The notes: generated by a model not told the origin, from the sequence alone. Counted from the stretch's first letter, positions 1 through 8,231 are shown. The stretch is DNA of 64,000 nt from Amycolatopsis vancoresmycina (GCF_000716785.1 NZ_JNYY01000009.1:62001-126000); one strand, 5' to 3'. Made by a program: numbers and translations.

Positions 1-387
1 CGCCGGATGCCGGACCGCACCCGGCTCTACTCGGGCATCGCGCTGTACGCGGGCGGGTTCGCGGTCCTCGCCGTGACGAACGACGCGTGGCTCCTGCTGG
101 CCGCCGTCGTCGTGCTGACCGTGGGCGAGCTGATGAACCTGCCGGTCCAGCAGGCGCTGCTGGCCGAGCTGGCCCCCGAAGAGGGCCGGCCGCGGTACCT
201 GGCCGCCTACTACCTGCACATCCGGTTCGGCCAGGTCGTCAACTCGGTGCTGATCAGCCTCAGCGCGGTGCTGGCCGCGCAGGGCATGGCCGCGATCTAC
301 CTGCTCTTCGGGGTCGTGGTGATCCTGCAGTACCGGGTGATCCTGGCCCGCCGTCCGGCGACGGCCGAGGCGTCCGTCTCCGTCTGA
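1..387 (+). CDS. MFS transporter, C-terminal part (5' truncated by window edge)
   Basis: The reading frame is open from the first base and ends at TGA 385-387, so this is the C-terminal 128 residues of a longer protein. Three to four hydrophobic segments are visible (around GIALYAGGFAVLAV, LLLAAVVVLTVGELM and AIYLLFGVVVIL), and the GELMNLPVQQALLAELAPEEGR stretch resembles the loop after TM10 in drug/H+ antiporters of the major facilitator superfamily. It lies 18 bp upstream of the ATP-grasp gene in the same direction and is probably the exporter of the product made by the following operon. The exporter role is inferred from context. The substrate cannot be read from this fragment. Confidence 0.75.
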   Translation, partial: RRMPDRTRLYSGIALYAGGFAVLAVTNDAWLLLAAVVVLTVGELMNLPVQQALLAELAPEEGRPRYLAAYYLHIRFGQVVNSVLISLSAVLAAQGMAAIYLLFGVVVILQYRVILARRPATAEASVSV

Positions 388-405
388 ACCCCCTGGGAGG
401 GAACC

Positions 406-1740
406 ATGTCGGCACGTGCCGAACGGGTCACCGAGGCCTACCTGGCCGGCTGCGCGGCGCCGGACGGCCCGCTGCGCCACGCGCGCGAGCACCTGGAACT
501 GTCGGAGGCCCAGCGCCGGTCGTGGCCGCGCCTGCTGCCCCGGCCGATCATGGTCGACGAGGCCGAGTACCGGGCGTTCGGCCGGGACCTCGTCACCGTC
601 TTCGACCTCGTCACCAGCCTGCCGCGGCGCGTCTTCGGCGGCGACTTCGCCCGCTTCCGGACCGCGCTGGGCATCGACGACCGGCACGCCGGCTTCATGG
701 CCCGCCTGCTCGGCGAGGGCCCGCCGCCGCTGTACGGCCGGGCCGACGTCTACTACGACGGTTCGGCGTTCAAGCTGCTGGAGTACAACATCGGCAGCGC
801 GCTCGGCGGGCTGGACATGGTGGGCGCGCTGCCCAAGGCGTACCTGCGGGTACCGGCGGTCGCCGAGTTCGCCGAAGCGCACGGCCTCGGCTACCTCGAC
901 ATGGGCTCCGACCTCGCCGCGGCGCTGCGCAACGCGGGCAAGACGATCGGCGCGGGCGAACCGGTGGTCGCCGTCCTGGAGAGCCCGGGCGGGCTGGCCA
1001 CCTACGGCCGCCAGCGCCGCTCGGCCGCGGAACTGCTGCGGGACAACGGGCTCGAGTGCCGCGCGGGGGAAATCAGCGACCTGGAGTTCCGTGGCGGCAA
1101 GCCGTACCTGGACGGCCTCGGCGTCGACGTGATCCTGCGGTACTACGGGCTCGAGGAGATGCTCGGTCACCCGGACTGCGACGCGCTCCTGGAGCCGGTC
1201 TTCCGCGCGCACGAAGAAGGCAAGGTCGTCGTCTGGACGCCGAGCAACGTGTACGGCAACAAGGGCACGCTGGCGATGCTCTCGGAACACGTCGCAGAGT
1301 TCACAGTGGACGAACGCGCGGCGGTCGGCCGCGTGCTGCCGTGGTGCCGGATGCTCGGCCGCCCCGGCGCCGGGCCGGACGCCGGCCGCATCGAGGAGTG
1401 CATGGCGCGGCAGGACCGGCTGGTGTTCAAGCCGACCGGGCTGTACGGCGGCCAGGGCGTCGTCATCGGCCGCGAGGTCGACGCCAAGACCTGGCGCGAG
1501 ACCCTCGACGCGGGTTCGCGGACCGGCTCGCTGGTGCAGGAGATCGTGCGCCCGAACCTGGAGACGGTGATCGACCCGGACACCGGCGCCCGCAGCGAGT
1601 GGTACGCGCTCTGGGCCGCGTTCATGACGCCGTCCGGCCTCTCCGGCGGCGGGATCCGCGCCATCCCGCCCGGCGGCACGACGGTGATCACCATGAGCAA
1701 CAACGCGAGCGTCCGCAACACCTGCCTCTTCACCTGCTGA
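406..1740 (+). CDS. Circularly permuted ATP-grasp (glutathionylspermidine synthase-like) ligase
   Basis: 444 residues starting at ATG after a strong GGGAGGG ribosome site. Residues about 118-135 (YYDGSAFKLLEYNIGSALGG) and 339-350 (FKPTGLYGGQGV) match nucleotide- and metal-binding segments of the permuted ATP-grasp family that joins carboxylates to amines (DUF404/407 and glutathionylspermidine-synthase type). Such enzymes activate a carboxylate as acyl phosphate and couple it to an amine or thiol. The neighbouring anthranilate/aminodeoxychorismate synthase genes suggest an aromatic amino acid as one substrate, but that is inference. The C-terminus ends in CLFTC, giving two cysteines five residues apart at the very end, which is unusual and could bind a metal or be redox active. 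Second visible gene of the left operon. Confidence 0.7.
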   Translation: MSARAERVTEAYLAGCAAPDGPLRHAREHLELSEAQRRSWPRLLPRPIMVDEAEYRAFGRDLVTVFDLVTSLPRRVFGGDFARFRTALGIDDRHAGFMARLLGEGPPPLYGRADVYYDGSAFKLLEYNIGSALGGLDMVGALPKAYLRVPAVAEFAEAHGLGYLDMGSDLAAALRNAGKTIGAGEPVVAVLESPGGLATYGRQRRSAAELLRDNGLECRAGEISDLEFRGGKPYLDGLGVDVILRYYGLEEMLGHPDCDALLEPVFRAHEEGKVVVWTPSNVYGNKGTLAMLSEHVAEFTVDERAAVGRVLPWCRMLGRPGAGPDAGRIEECMARQDRLVFKPTGLYGGQGVVIGREVDAKTWRETLDAGSRTGSLVQEIVRPNLETVIDPDTGARSEWYALWAAFMTPSGLSGGGIRAIPPGGTTVITMSNNASVRNTCLFTC

Positions 1741-1756
1741 CCAAGGAGATCTCCCG

Positions 1757-2431
1757 GTGGCCCGACTCGTCGACCTGACCCACGGCTTCTACGACGGAAT
1801 GCCGTCCTACCCCGCCGACTGGTTCCCGAAGTTCGTCAGCGAGCGCTCGATGACGCCGGAGACCGACCCGTACGGCACCAAGCGCACGTTCTCCTACCTG
1901 CATGTCTTCCCGCACAACGGGACCCACATGGAGTACCGGCTGCACTTCTACCCCGGCGCCGAAGGCATCGACGAGGTCCCCCTCGACACGCTGATCGGCC
2001 GCGCCTGCGTCGCCGACCTGTCGGACAAGGGCGAGCTGGAGCCGGTCACCGGCGAGGACCTGGAGCGGACGCTGCGGCCGGTGTGGCAGCGGGGCGACCG
2101 GCTGCTCGTGCGCACCGACTACCTGCGGCACAACTGGGGCCGGCCCGACTACTGGGACCGGCCGCCGTACCTGACGCCGTCGGCCGCCGAGTGGGCCATC
2201 GAGAACGGCGCGAGCCTGTTCGGCCTCGACTGCCTCACCGAACGGCCGGGCGACGCCGAGTCGCCGGTGCACCACGCGCTCCTGGCCGCCGGGATCCCGC
2301 TGCTGGAGTACGTGACGAACATGCACGAGCTGACCAGACCCGTCGTGCAGCTGTTCGCGCTGCCGACCAAGGTCGCCGGGGCCGAGGCGGCCCCCGCCCG
2401 CGTCATCGCCCTGGAGGAAACGGATGACTGA
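1757..2431 (+). CDS. Cyclase-family (kynurenine formamidase-like) metal hydrolase
   Basis: 224 residues from GTG 1757, preceded by AAGGAGAT. The N-terminus (LVDLTHGFYDGMPSYP) and the HNGTHMEY motif with a following LHF at about residues 53-63 match the cyclase/KynB fold, whose metal site is normally HxGTHxDxPxH. Here the Asp is replaced by Glu and the Pro-His pair by Arg-Leu-His, so the metal site is altered though not obviously lost. Family members hydrolyse N-formylkynurenine or act as cyclases and isomerases in natural-product pathways. Sitting between an ATP-grasp ligase and a DUF362 protein, it is more likely a tailoring enzyme than a tryptophan-catabolic formamidase. The last 8 nt overlap the next gene. 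Confidence 0.75.
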   Translation: MARLVDLTHGFYDGMPSYPADWFPKFVSERSMTPETDPYGTKRTFSYLHVFPHNGTHMEYRLHFYPGAEGIDEVPLDTLIGRACVADLSDKGELEPVTGEDLERTLRPVWQRGDRLLVRTDYLRHNWGRPDYWDRPPYLTPSAAEWAIENGASLFGLDCLTERPGDAESPVHHALLAAGIPLLEYVTNMHELTRPVVQLFALPTKVAGAEAAPARVIALEETDD

Positions 2432-3590
2432 GCAGGTCGCCTTGACGGCCGCCGGCGGCGACGCCGGGGTGCCGGACGGCCTGGACCGGCTGCTCGACCT
2501 GCTCGGCGCGCCGCTGTCCGGGCTGCGGGACGGCGACGAGGTGCTGATCAAGCCGAACCTGTTCCAGACGGCACCGGGGTTCCACGTGCGCCCGGCGCTG
2601 CTGGCGGCGATCGCGAAGGTGGTCGCCGCGCACGGGGCCCGGCCGGTGATCGCCGAACGCACGCACGTCATCTACGAGCTCCTGAACGACCACGAAGCCG
2701 CGAAGTACGCCCGGATCGCCAGCTTCGACGACCTGCCGCTGCGGATCACCGGCATCCCGGGCGCGACGTCACTGCGGGTGCCGATCGCCGTGCCCGAGCT
2801 CATCCTCGACTGTGACTTCTTCATCGGCGTCCCGCAGCTGCGCACGCACGCCAGCGTCGTCTATTCCAACGCGATGAAGAACCTGGTCGGGCTGCTGCCG
2901 GGGTACACGACCCGGATCGTGCACATGGCGGGGGTCGACGAGTCCACAGTGGACCTGAACCTGATGCGGCCGCAAGACCTGGTGGTGTGCGACGGGACCA
3001 CGGTGATCGAAGGCAACTACCCGATGGACGGCCAGGCCCGCGAGGCCGGTTTCCTCGCCGCGAGCCGCAACGCCGTCGCGCTCGACGTCGCCGTCGGCAC
3101 CCTGGCCGGGTTCGACCCGGACAGCGTCGCGTACCTGCGTGACGCGCACGCCCGGGGCATGGGACCGCTGGCGCTGGAGGACATCGAGCTGCTCGGCACG
3201 CCCCTGGCCGAGCTGGCGTTCGACATGGTCAAGGCGCCGGTCGAGATCGTCGTGCCGCGCGAGGGGATCCACGTGTACGCCGAACACGCGTGCCCGGCGT
3301 GCAGCCGGTTCGTGGCCGGTGCGATGAAGGCGCTGGCCGGCGAGCTGTGCGCGTGGGACGGGGAAATGACGGTCGTCTCCGGGCCGCAGGTGTCGCTGCC
3401 GCCGTTGCGCGGGGAAGTGGTGCTGGTCGGCAACTGTCTCTACGAAAGTCGTGACCTGGGGATCTTCGTCGAGGGCTGCCCGCCGCGGGCGATCCAGCTC
3501 GCCGCGTTCCGGTACGCCATGGGCAAGCCGGTCGGCGACCACGAGCGGACGCAGTTCCGGGTGCCGCCGAGCCGGGCCGCGGCCCGATGA
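2424..3590 (+). CDS. DUF362 domain-containing protein
   Basis: 388 residues, start ATG 2424 overlapping the previous gene. The pattern VLIKPNLF near residue 40, the DFFIGVPQLRTHASVVYSNAMKNLVGL segment and the later NAVALDVAV stretch are typical of DUF362, a family of unsettled function often linked to iron-sulfur or redox proteins. The C-terminal third carries CPAC (about 290-293), GNC (about 336) and GCPP (about 351), a cysteine set that might hold a cofactor. This is inference, as no standard ferredoxin motif is present. Tight coupling on both sides (8-nt overlap before, ATGA overlap after) says it works in the same pathway as the ligase and the chorismate enzymes. Confidence 0.7.
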   Translation: MTEQVALTAAGGDAGVPDGLDRLLDLLGAPLSGLRDGDEVLIKPNLFQTAPGFHVRPALLAAIAKVVAAHGARPVIAERTHVIYELLNDHEAAKYARIASFDDLPLRITGIPGATSLRVPIAVPELILDCDFFIGVPQLRTHASVVYSNAMKNLVGLLPGYTTRIVHMAGVDESTVDLNLMRPQDLVVCDGTTVIEGNYPMDGQAREAGFLAASRNAVALDVAVGTLAGFDPDSVAYLRDAHARGMGPLALEDIELLGTPLAELAFDMVKAPVEIVVPREGIHVYAEHACPACSRFVAGAMKALAGELCAWDGEMTVVSGPQVSLPPLRGEVVLVGNCLYESRDLGIFVEGCPPRAIQLAAFRYAMGKPVGDHERTQFRVPPSRAAAR

Positions 3591-4927
3591 TCACGTCCGC
3601 GCTCGCCACGGGGGACCGGCTGTACCGGCACGTCGTCCCCCTGGCCACGGCGGCCGACCCGGTGGCGGCGGCCGCCGCCCTGCGCGCCGCCGGGCGGGTC
3701 ATGCTCACCGCCGGGACCGGTGGCGCCGGCCCGGTCCTCGCCGCCGGTGAGCTGGCCGTCCTTTCGCACCCCGGCGGTGGCTCGCCGCTGACCGCCGCCG
3801 TGGAGCTCCTGCGGAGCCTGGACCTGCCGCCGGAGACCACCGCCGCCGAAGCCGCCTGGTTCGGGTTCCTCGGCTACGACGCCGCCCGCGACTTCGAGCG
3901 GCTGCCGAGCCGCCACCCGGCGACCGGCCGTCCGGTGTACGAGTTCTTCCTGCCCGAGGTGCTGGTCCGGTTCGCCGAGGGGCAGGTGATCGGCCGCGGT
4001 ACGACCGCCGCGGCCGCCCGCACCGCGGCCGAGCAGGTCGCCCGGACGCTGAACGGCCTCTCGATCGCGCGGCTCGGGACGGTCGCCGTGGGCACCGGCC
4101 GGTTCGGGTTCGCCTACGACGAGTACGTCGACGCCGTCCGCCGCGCCCAGCAGCACATCCTCGACGGCGACGTCTTCCAGCTCGTGCTCTCGAACGCCTG
4201 GAAAGCACCGGCCACTGTGGACGGACTGTGCGTCTACCAGCGACTGACGACGATCAACCCGTCGCCGTACCACTTCTGGTTCGCCGGCCCGCACTTCGAG
4301 GCCGTCGGCGCGTCTCCCGAGCCGTGCCTGACGTTGTCGGACGGCAAGGCGCTGATCCGGCCGCTCGCCGGCACCCGGCCGCGGGGCCGCGACGAAGCGG
4401 CCGACCGGCTGGCCGAGGCGGACCTGCGCGCGTCGGTGAAGGAGCTGGCCGAGCACCGGATGCTCGTCGACCTGGCCCGCAACGACCTCGGGCGGGTGTG
4501 CCGGCCGGGCAGCGTCTCGGTGGGGCGGCTGCTGGCCGTCGAGCGGTACTCGCACGTCATGCACCTGACGTCCGACGTGTGGGGCGAGCCCGCACCGGAC
4601 CGGGGCACCGACGAGCTGATCCGGGCCACGTTCCCGGCCGGGACGATGACCGGGACGCCGAAGGTGCGCGCGATGGAGCTCATCGACGCGCTCGAGCCCG
4701 CGCGGCGCTGGCTGTACTCGGGCGCGGTCGGCTCGTTCGGGGTGTCCCACGTGGACCTGTACCTGACGATCCGCAGCGTGGTGTGGTGCGACGGCGAGAT
4801 CCGCCTGCAGGCGGGCGGCGGCATCGTGCACGACTCCGACCCGGCGGAGGAGTACGCGGAATGCCTGGCGAAGCTCGGCTCGGGCGCGCGGGCGCTCGGG
4901 GTGACGGTGGAAGGGACGGCCGCGTGA
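3587..4927 (+). CDS. Anthranilate/aminodeoxychorismate synthase, component I (TrpE/PabB family)
   Basis: 446 residues, start ATG 3587 overlapping the DUF362 stop (ATGA). Family signatures are clear: ASPEPCL, HRMLVDLARNDLGRV, HLTSDVWGE, FPAGTMTGTPKVRAMEL and QAGGGIVHDSDPAEEYAE. The active-site segment reads PLAGT (A261). PabB enzymes usually have Lys here (PIKGT) and TrpE enzymes Ala (PIAGT), which favours anthranilate or 2-amino-2-deoxyisochorismate formation over 4-amino-4-deoxychorismate. The product therefore remains open. It takes ammonia from the glutaminase encoded next (GTGA overlap). A copy embedded in a small operon with a ligase, DUF362 and cyclase is more consistent with secondary metabolism than with the housekeeping trp operon. 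Confidence 0.85.
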   Translation: MITSALATGDRLYRHVVPLATAADPVAAAAALRAAGRVMLTAGTGGAGPVLAAGELAVLSHPGGGSPLTAAVELLRSLDLPPETTAAEAAWFGFLGYDAARDFERLPSRHPATGRPVYEFFLPEVLVRFAEGQVIGRGTTAAAARTAAEQVARTLNGLSIARLGTVAVGTGRFGFAYDEYVDAVRRAQQHILDGDVFQLVLSNAWKAPATVDGLCVYQRLTTINPSPYHFWFAGPHFEAVGASPEPCLTLSDGKALIRPLAGTRPRGRDEAADRLAEADLRASVKELAEHRMLVDLARNDLGRVCRPGSVSVGRLLAVERYSHVMHLTSDVWGEPAPDRGTDELIRATFPAGTMTGTPKVRAMELIDALEPARRWLYSGAVGSFGVSHVDLYLTIRSVVWCDGEIRLQAGGGIVHDSDPAEEYAECLAKLGSGARALGVTVEGTAA

Positions 4928-5505
4928 TCTGCGTGCTCGACAACTACGACTCGTTCGTCTACAACCTGGTGCAGTACCTGGGCGACCTCGGCGCGGCCTG
5001 CCGGGTGTTCCGCAACGACGAGGTGTCCGTGGCCGAGGTCGCCGCGCTCGCCCCGGAGCTGCTGGTGATCTCGCCGGGCCCGGGCGACCCGGCGGACGCG
5101 GGCATCTCGGTCGACCTGGTCCGCGCGCTCGCGGGGCGCGTCCCGATGCTCGGGGTGTGCCTGGGCCACCAGGCGATCGCGACGGCGTTCGGCGCCCGGG
5201 TGGTGCACGCGGCGGAACCGATGCACGGCAAGTGCTCGTCGGTGGCCCACGACGCCCACGGCGTGTTCGCCGGCATCCGCAACCCGGTGACGGTGGCCCG
5301 CTACCACTCACTGGTGGTCGACCCGGCGTCGCTGCCGGCCGAGCTGGTGGTGACGGCGTGGTCGGACACGGGCGAGATCATGGGCCTCCGCCATCGCGCG
5401 CACCCGATCGAGGGCGTGCAGTTCCACCCGGAGTCCCTGTTCACCGAGGACGGCGTGGCGATGGTGGCGAACGCGATGCGCTCCCGGACGCTGGTGCGGA
5501 GCTAG
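4924..5505 (+). CDS. Glutamine amidotransferase, component II (TrpG/PabA family)
   Basis: 193 residues from GTG 4924, overlapping the component I stop by 4 nt (GTGA), so the two subunits are translationally coupled. Class I glutamine amidotransferase features: DNYDSFVYNLVQYLGDLG at the start, ISPGPGDPADAG, nucleophile Cys79 in LGVCLGHQ, an HGK-type MHGKCSS stretch, and the His168/Glu170 pair in QFHPES. It hydrolyses glutamine and channels ammonia to component I for amination of chorismate. The length is typical for free PabA/TrpG. Whether it also serves folate or tryptophan synthesis cannot be told. The TAG stop (5503-5505) lies against the first copy of the 17-bp direct repeat. Confidence 0.88.
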   Translation: MICVLDNYDSFVYNLVQYLGDLGAACRVFRNDEVSVAEVAALAPELLVISPGPGDPADAGISVDLVRALAGRVPMLGVCLGHQAIATAFGARVVHAAEPMHGKCSSVAHDAHGVFAGIRNPVTVARYHSLVVDPASLPAELVVTAWSDTGEIMGLRHRAHPIEGVQFHPESLFTEDGVAMVANAMRSRTLVRS

Positions 5506-5520
5506 CCGAGCTCGGCGGAA
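5504..5520. repeat. 17-bp direct repeat, left copy
   Basis: AGCCGAGCTCGGCGGAA occurs here and again, identical, at 8316-8332. The left copy starts on the last two bases of the amidotransferase stop codon. Its core GCCGAGCTCGGC is a 12-bp palindrome. Together the copies bracket the 5.5-8.3 kb islet. Confidence 0.6.
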
Positions 5521-5624
5521 GCTTCGTGCTGGGCCCGACCTGCCTCACTACCATCGCTCGTCGTGAGGTCGGTCCGGACTGTGCCGAATGCCACCCCGAC
5601 TGCTCCGCTACTACGCTGACCTGT

Positions 5625-6512
5625 ATGAATTCCGGCGAGCGCGACTTGGCGACCTTCGCAAGCCTGCCTTCGCCGCTGGTGGAGCTGCGGGATGAGCGAC
5701 TGGAGCAATACGGCGTCCAGCTGCTGCTCAAGCGGGATGACCTCATCCACCCCGAGGTGCCGGGAAACAAGTGGCGCAAGCTGCGCCACAACCTCGAGGC
5801 GGCGCGGGACCAGGGCTTCACCCGGCTCCTGACGTTCGGTGGAGCGTTTTCCAACCACATCCGGGCGACGGCCGCTGCCGGTCACTACCTCGGCTTCGAG
5901 TCCGTCGGGGTGATTCGAGGCGAAGAGCACCTGCCTCTCAACAACTCCTTGGCGTACGCCACCAGCCGAGGCATGGTGCTGTCCTACCTCGACCGCGCAA
6001 CTTACCGCCGCAAGACCGAGCCGGACGTTCTCGCCCAGCTCCTGGAGCAGTTCGGGCCCTGCTACGTCTTGCCCGAAGGCGGCAGCAACGCCCTGGCGGT
6101 GCGTGGCTGCGCCGAGCTGACGATGGAGATCACGGCGGACTTCGATGTCATCGCGTGCGCCTGCGGCACCGGTGGCACCTTGGCCGGCATCGCGGGCGGC
6201 CTCAGCGCGGACCAACGCGCTCTCGGCTTCGCGGTGCTCAAGGGCGGCCAGTTCTTGGATGACGAGGTCCGGCGGCTGCAGCGCGAGGCGTTCGGTGCGA
6301 CCACGGTGAATTGGGTCATCGGCTACGATTTCCACTTCGGAGGCTACGCCAAGCGCAAGCCGGAACTCGACGGCTTCATCGCCGGCTTCGCCGCTCGCCA
6401 CGGGATCACGCCCGACTGGGTGTACGAGGCCAAGATGCTGTTCGGCTTGTTCGCCCGCATCGAGGCCGGGGCGTTCGCACCCGGCACCCGGATCGTCGCG
6501 GTTGTGAGTTAG
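5625..6512 (+). CDS. 1-aminocyclopropane-1-carboxylate deaminase/D-cysteine desulfhydrase family PLP enzyme
   Basis: 295 residues, ATG 5625. The PLP-attachment region GNKWRKL (Lys49), the TFGGAFSNHIRATAAAG substrate-side loop, LPEGGSNALAVRG, and the phosphate-binding glycine loop CACGCGTGGTLAG-like segment (ACGTGGTLAGI) identify the fold-type II family of ACC deaminase and D-cysteine desulfhydrase. These enzymes open ACC to 2-oxobutyrate and ammonia or break D-cysteine to pyruvate, sulfide and ammonia. Deciding residues cannot be assigned safely by eye, so substrate is left open. Codon choice looks less strictly GC-ending than that of the left operon, and the gene lies just inside the left direct repeat, so acquisition by transfer is plausible. 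Confidence 0.78.
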   Translation: MNSGERDLATFASLPSPLVELRDERLEQYGVQLLLKRDDLIHPEVPGNKWRKLRHNLEAARDQGFTRLLTFGGAFSNHIRATAAAGHYLGFESVGVIRGEEHLPLNNSLAYATSRGMVLSYLDRATYRRKTEPDVLAQLLEQFGPCYVLPEGGSNALAVRGCAELTMEITADFDVIACACGTGGTLAGIAGGLSADQRALGFAVLKGGQFLDDEVRRLQREAFGATTVNWVIGYDFHFGGYAKRKPELDGFIAGFAARHGITPDWVYEAKMLFGLFARIEAGAFAPGTRIVAVVS

Positions 6513-6521
6513 CGGACGTGG

Positions 6522-7550
6522 TCAAACTTTGCCGTGGTAGGCCCGCTGGGCGACCTGTGACGTATCGGTTTCACAGCGGCTGAGCTGCCGATCGCCACTG
6601 TTGACGGCGAAGTCCCGGCCGAACCCGAGCCACATGCCGCTCATGCGGCGGCCGACTGGATCCACGACGAGCTGAAGCGTCCCGTGGTAGGTAACGCCTC
6701 GGTAGTAGCCACCCGGTGAGGTCTGCTCCCGCCAGGTGCCGGTGGCCACGGCCATGTCTTTGGCCAGCTCCAAGCGCAGCCGCGAGCCGGTCGTGTGCGG
6801 CAGGCTCAGGCCGACCAGCCGATTGCCGTGTTGGCGCAGCACGACGTAGTGCTCACCGGTCAGGGTCTTGCGCCGTCCGGTGCTGGGATAGCGGTGCTGG
6901 CTGTGCCAGATCCCGGACAGGTCGTCGTCGGCTGGCGGCACTTCAGGCAGTGGGTCGGCGGCGGCCGGGTCGGGCGCCAAAGCCCATCCGGCGGAGGCCG
7001 AAGACAGGGCGGCGCTGACCTTGAGCAGCAGCGACCGCCGGCTGACGGGGTTGCCGCCGGCCTGCGTCCAGGTGGCTGCCAGCCGGGCCAGCTCTTGCGC
7101 ATCCACCTGGTCCAGCCGGGCCACGAAGTCCTGCAGTGTATTGGCTCGGGCGGGCTGGTCGAGCACGGCCAGCTGCTGGTGCGCTTGGTGCACCTCATCG
7201 AAAGTGCGGAAGTCCGCGGCGTCTGCCAGGAGGTCGGCCAAGCTGCACTCGTACAGCTCAGCCAGGTTGCCGAGCACCGCCAGCGACGGCGCGTGCCCCG
7301 TGCCGCCGGGCCACAGCTCCCAGTAAGAGAAGTTCTTGAACGTCTTCGGGTCGGTTGGCCACCGGGCATTCCACGCTTCGGCGGCCTGTCGCTGGCTCCA
7401 GCCTCGAACGAGCCGCAGGGCCACGCGCATGTTGACCTGGTAGCGCTCAGCAAAAACCTGCGCGATTTCGACCCAGGTCTTCGACCGCGTGCGCAGCTCA
7501 GCTGCCAGTTGCCGCTGCTGCTGCCGCAGACTGCGCGTGACGGATGGCAT
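6522..7550 (-). CDS. Helix-turn-helix regulator with C-terminal sensor-like domain
   Basis: 342 residues on the minus strand. The N-terminal 70 residues (QQQRQLAAELRTRSKTW, then ALRLVRGWSQRQAAEAWNARW) carry an XRE-like helix-turn-helix, followed by a region rich in Leu/Ala helices and then an Ala-rich segment (ALSSASAGWALAPDPAAA) that looks like a twin-arginine-like or linker stretch (SRRSLLLK precedes it). The C-terminal 120 residues are predicted mainly beta (HYVVLRQHGNRLVGLSL, GYYRGVTYHGTLQLVVD), perhaps a ligand domain. Regulators of this build are common and poorly characterised in actinomycetes. A 31-bp palindrome lies 57 bp upstream and is the obvious candidate operator. It converges with the deaminase gene, leaving 9 bp between stops. 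Confidence 0.65.
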   Translation of the reverse strand: MPSVTRSLRQQQRQLAAELRTRSKTWVEIAQVFAERYQVNMRVALRLVRGWSQRQAAEAWNARWPTDPKTFKNFSYWELWPGGTGHAPSLAVLGNLAELYECSLADLLADAADFRTFDEVHQAHQQLAVLDQPARANTLQDFVARLDQVDAQELARLAATWTQAGGNPVSRRSLLLKVSAALSSASAGWALAPDPAAADPLPEVPPADDDLSGIWHSQHRYPSTGRRKTLTGEHYVVLRQHGNRLVGLSLPHTTGSRLRLELAKDMAVATGTWREQTSPGGYYRGVTYHGTLQLVVDPVGRRMSGMWLGFGRDFAVNSGDRQLSRCETDTSQVAQRAYHGKV

Positions 7551-7606
7551 CGTGGAACCCCTTCGCGGTGCGTGGCCCGGAACCGTACCGGACCCGGATG
7601 GTCGCG

Positions 7607-7637
7607 CAGATTGTCCCGGTTGAACCGGGATAATCTG
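7607..7637. promoter_or_regulatory. 31-bp near-perfect palindrome (operator candidate)
   Basis: Two 15-bp arms around a single central G: left arm CAGATTGTCCCGGTT, right arm AACCGGGATAATCTG, with one mismatch. It lies between the divergent regulator (start 7550) and recombinase-like gene (start 7824). The right arm contains a -10-like TAATCT. It is probably the binding site of the adjacent HTH protein. Confidence 0.6.
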
Positions 7638-7823
7638 TCTCTCAAGATCACCGGTAGACGGGGTGGATCGGCCGACTGGACTGCGGTTTTGTGATCAGGC
7701 CTCCCGGCGGCCGGTTTGTCCCTCGGGCCACGGGCGAACTCCCGCTTGTCGTCGCCGCCCGAGGCCAACGGCCCCAGTCGTCGGGATGTCACCCACCTGC
7801 CTGAAACGACAAGGACGTGAACC

Positions 7824-8231
7824 ATGCCGCTGGCCTACGGCTACCTGCGCGTTCCCGCCGACGCGCCAGACCACCAGGTCAAAGCTCTGGAAGATCAACT
7901 CATGGATTACGCGGACCAACAGGGGTGCACGTTCGCCGGCTTCTACTTCGAATTCAACGGCGGCATGACGACGGCCATTGATGACCTGATTGAGGAGCTG
8001 CGGCGTACACGGGCGCCATACGTCATCGTGCCGTCGCTGCGCCATGTGGCATACAACCGCCTGCTGCAGGAGATCCGGCTGTGCAGGCTGGAGTTCGAGA
8101 CGGGCGCCCAGGTTCTCACACTGGGCGAGAAGTCACCCGTCATCGCCCCACCGGCCACGGGTGTACGGATATGTCCGCATGGCGGAACCGAGCCTGGCTT
8201 CGACGATGCCTGCTCAGACCTCTTGAACTGA
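7824..8231 (+). CDS. Serine-recombinase-like protein without catalytic serine
   Basis: 135 residues, ATG 7824 after AAGGACG. The start AYGYLRVPADAPDHQVKALEDQL follows the resolvase/invertase N-terminal pattern Y-x-R-V-S-(T)-x-x-Q, and VIVPSLRHVAYN matches the later LxRLxRN-type segment. The position of the catalytic serine is Pro11, and no C-terminal DNA-binding or zinc domain follows. It is therefore probably not an active recombinase. It could be a regulatory relic or a stand-alone domain with another role. It lies inside the direct-repeat-bounded islet, next to the HTH gene, and ends 82 bp before the convergent ACT gene's stop. Confidence 0.6.
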   Translation: MPLAYGYLRVPADAPDHQVKALEDQLMDYADQQGCTFAGFYFEFNGGMTTAIDDLIEELRRTRAPYVIVPSLRHVAYNRLLQEIRLCRLEFETGAQVLTLGEKSPVIAPPATGVRICPHGGTEPGFDDACSDLLN

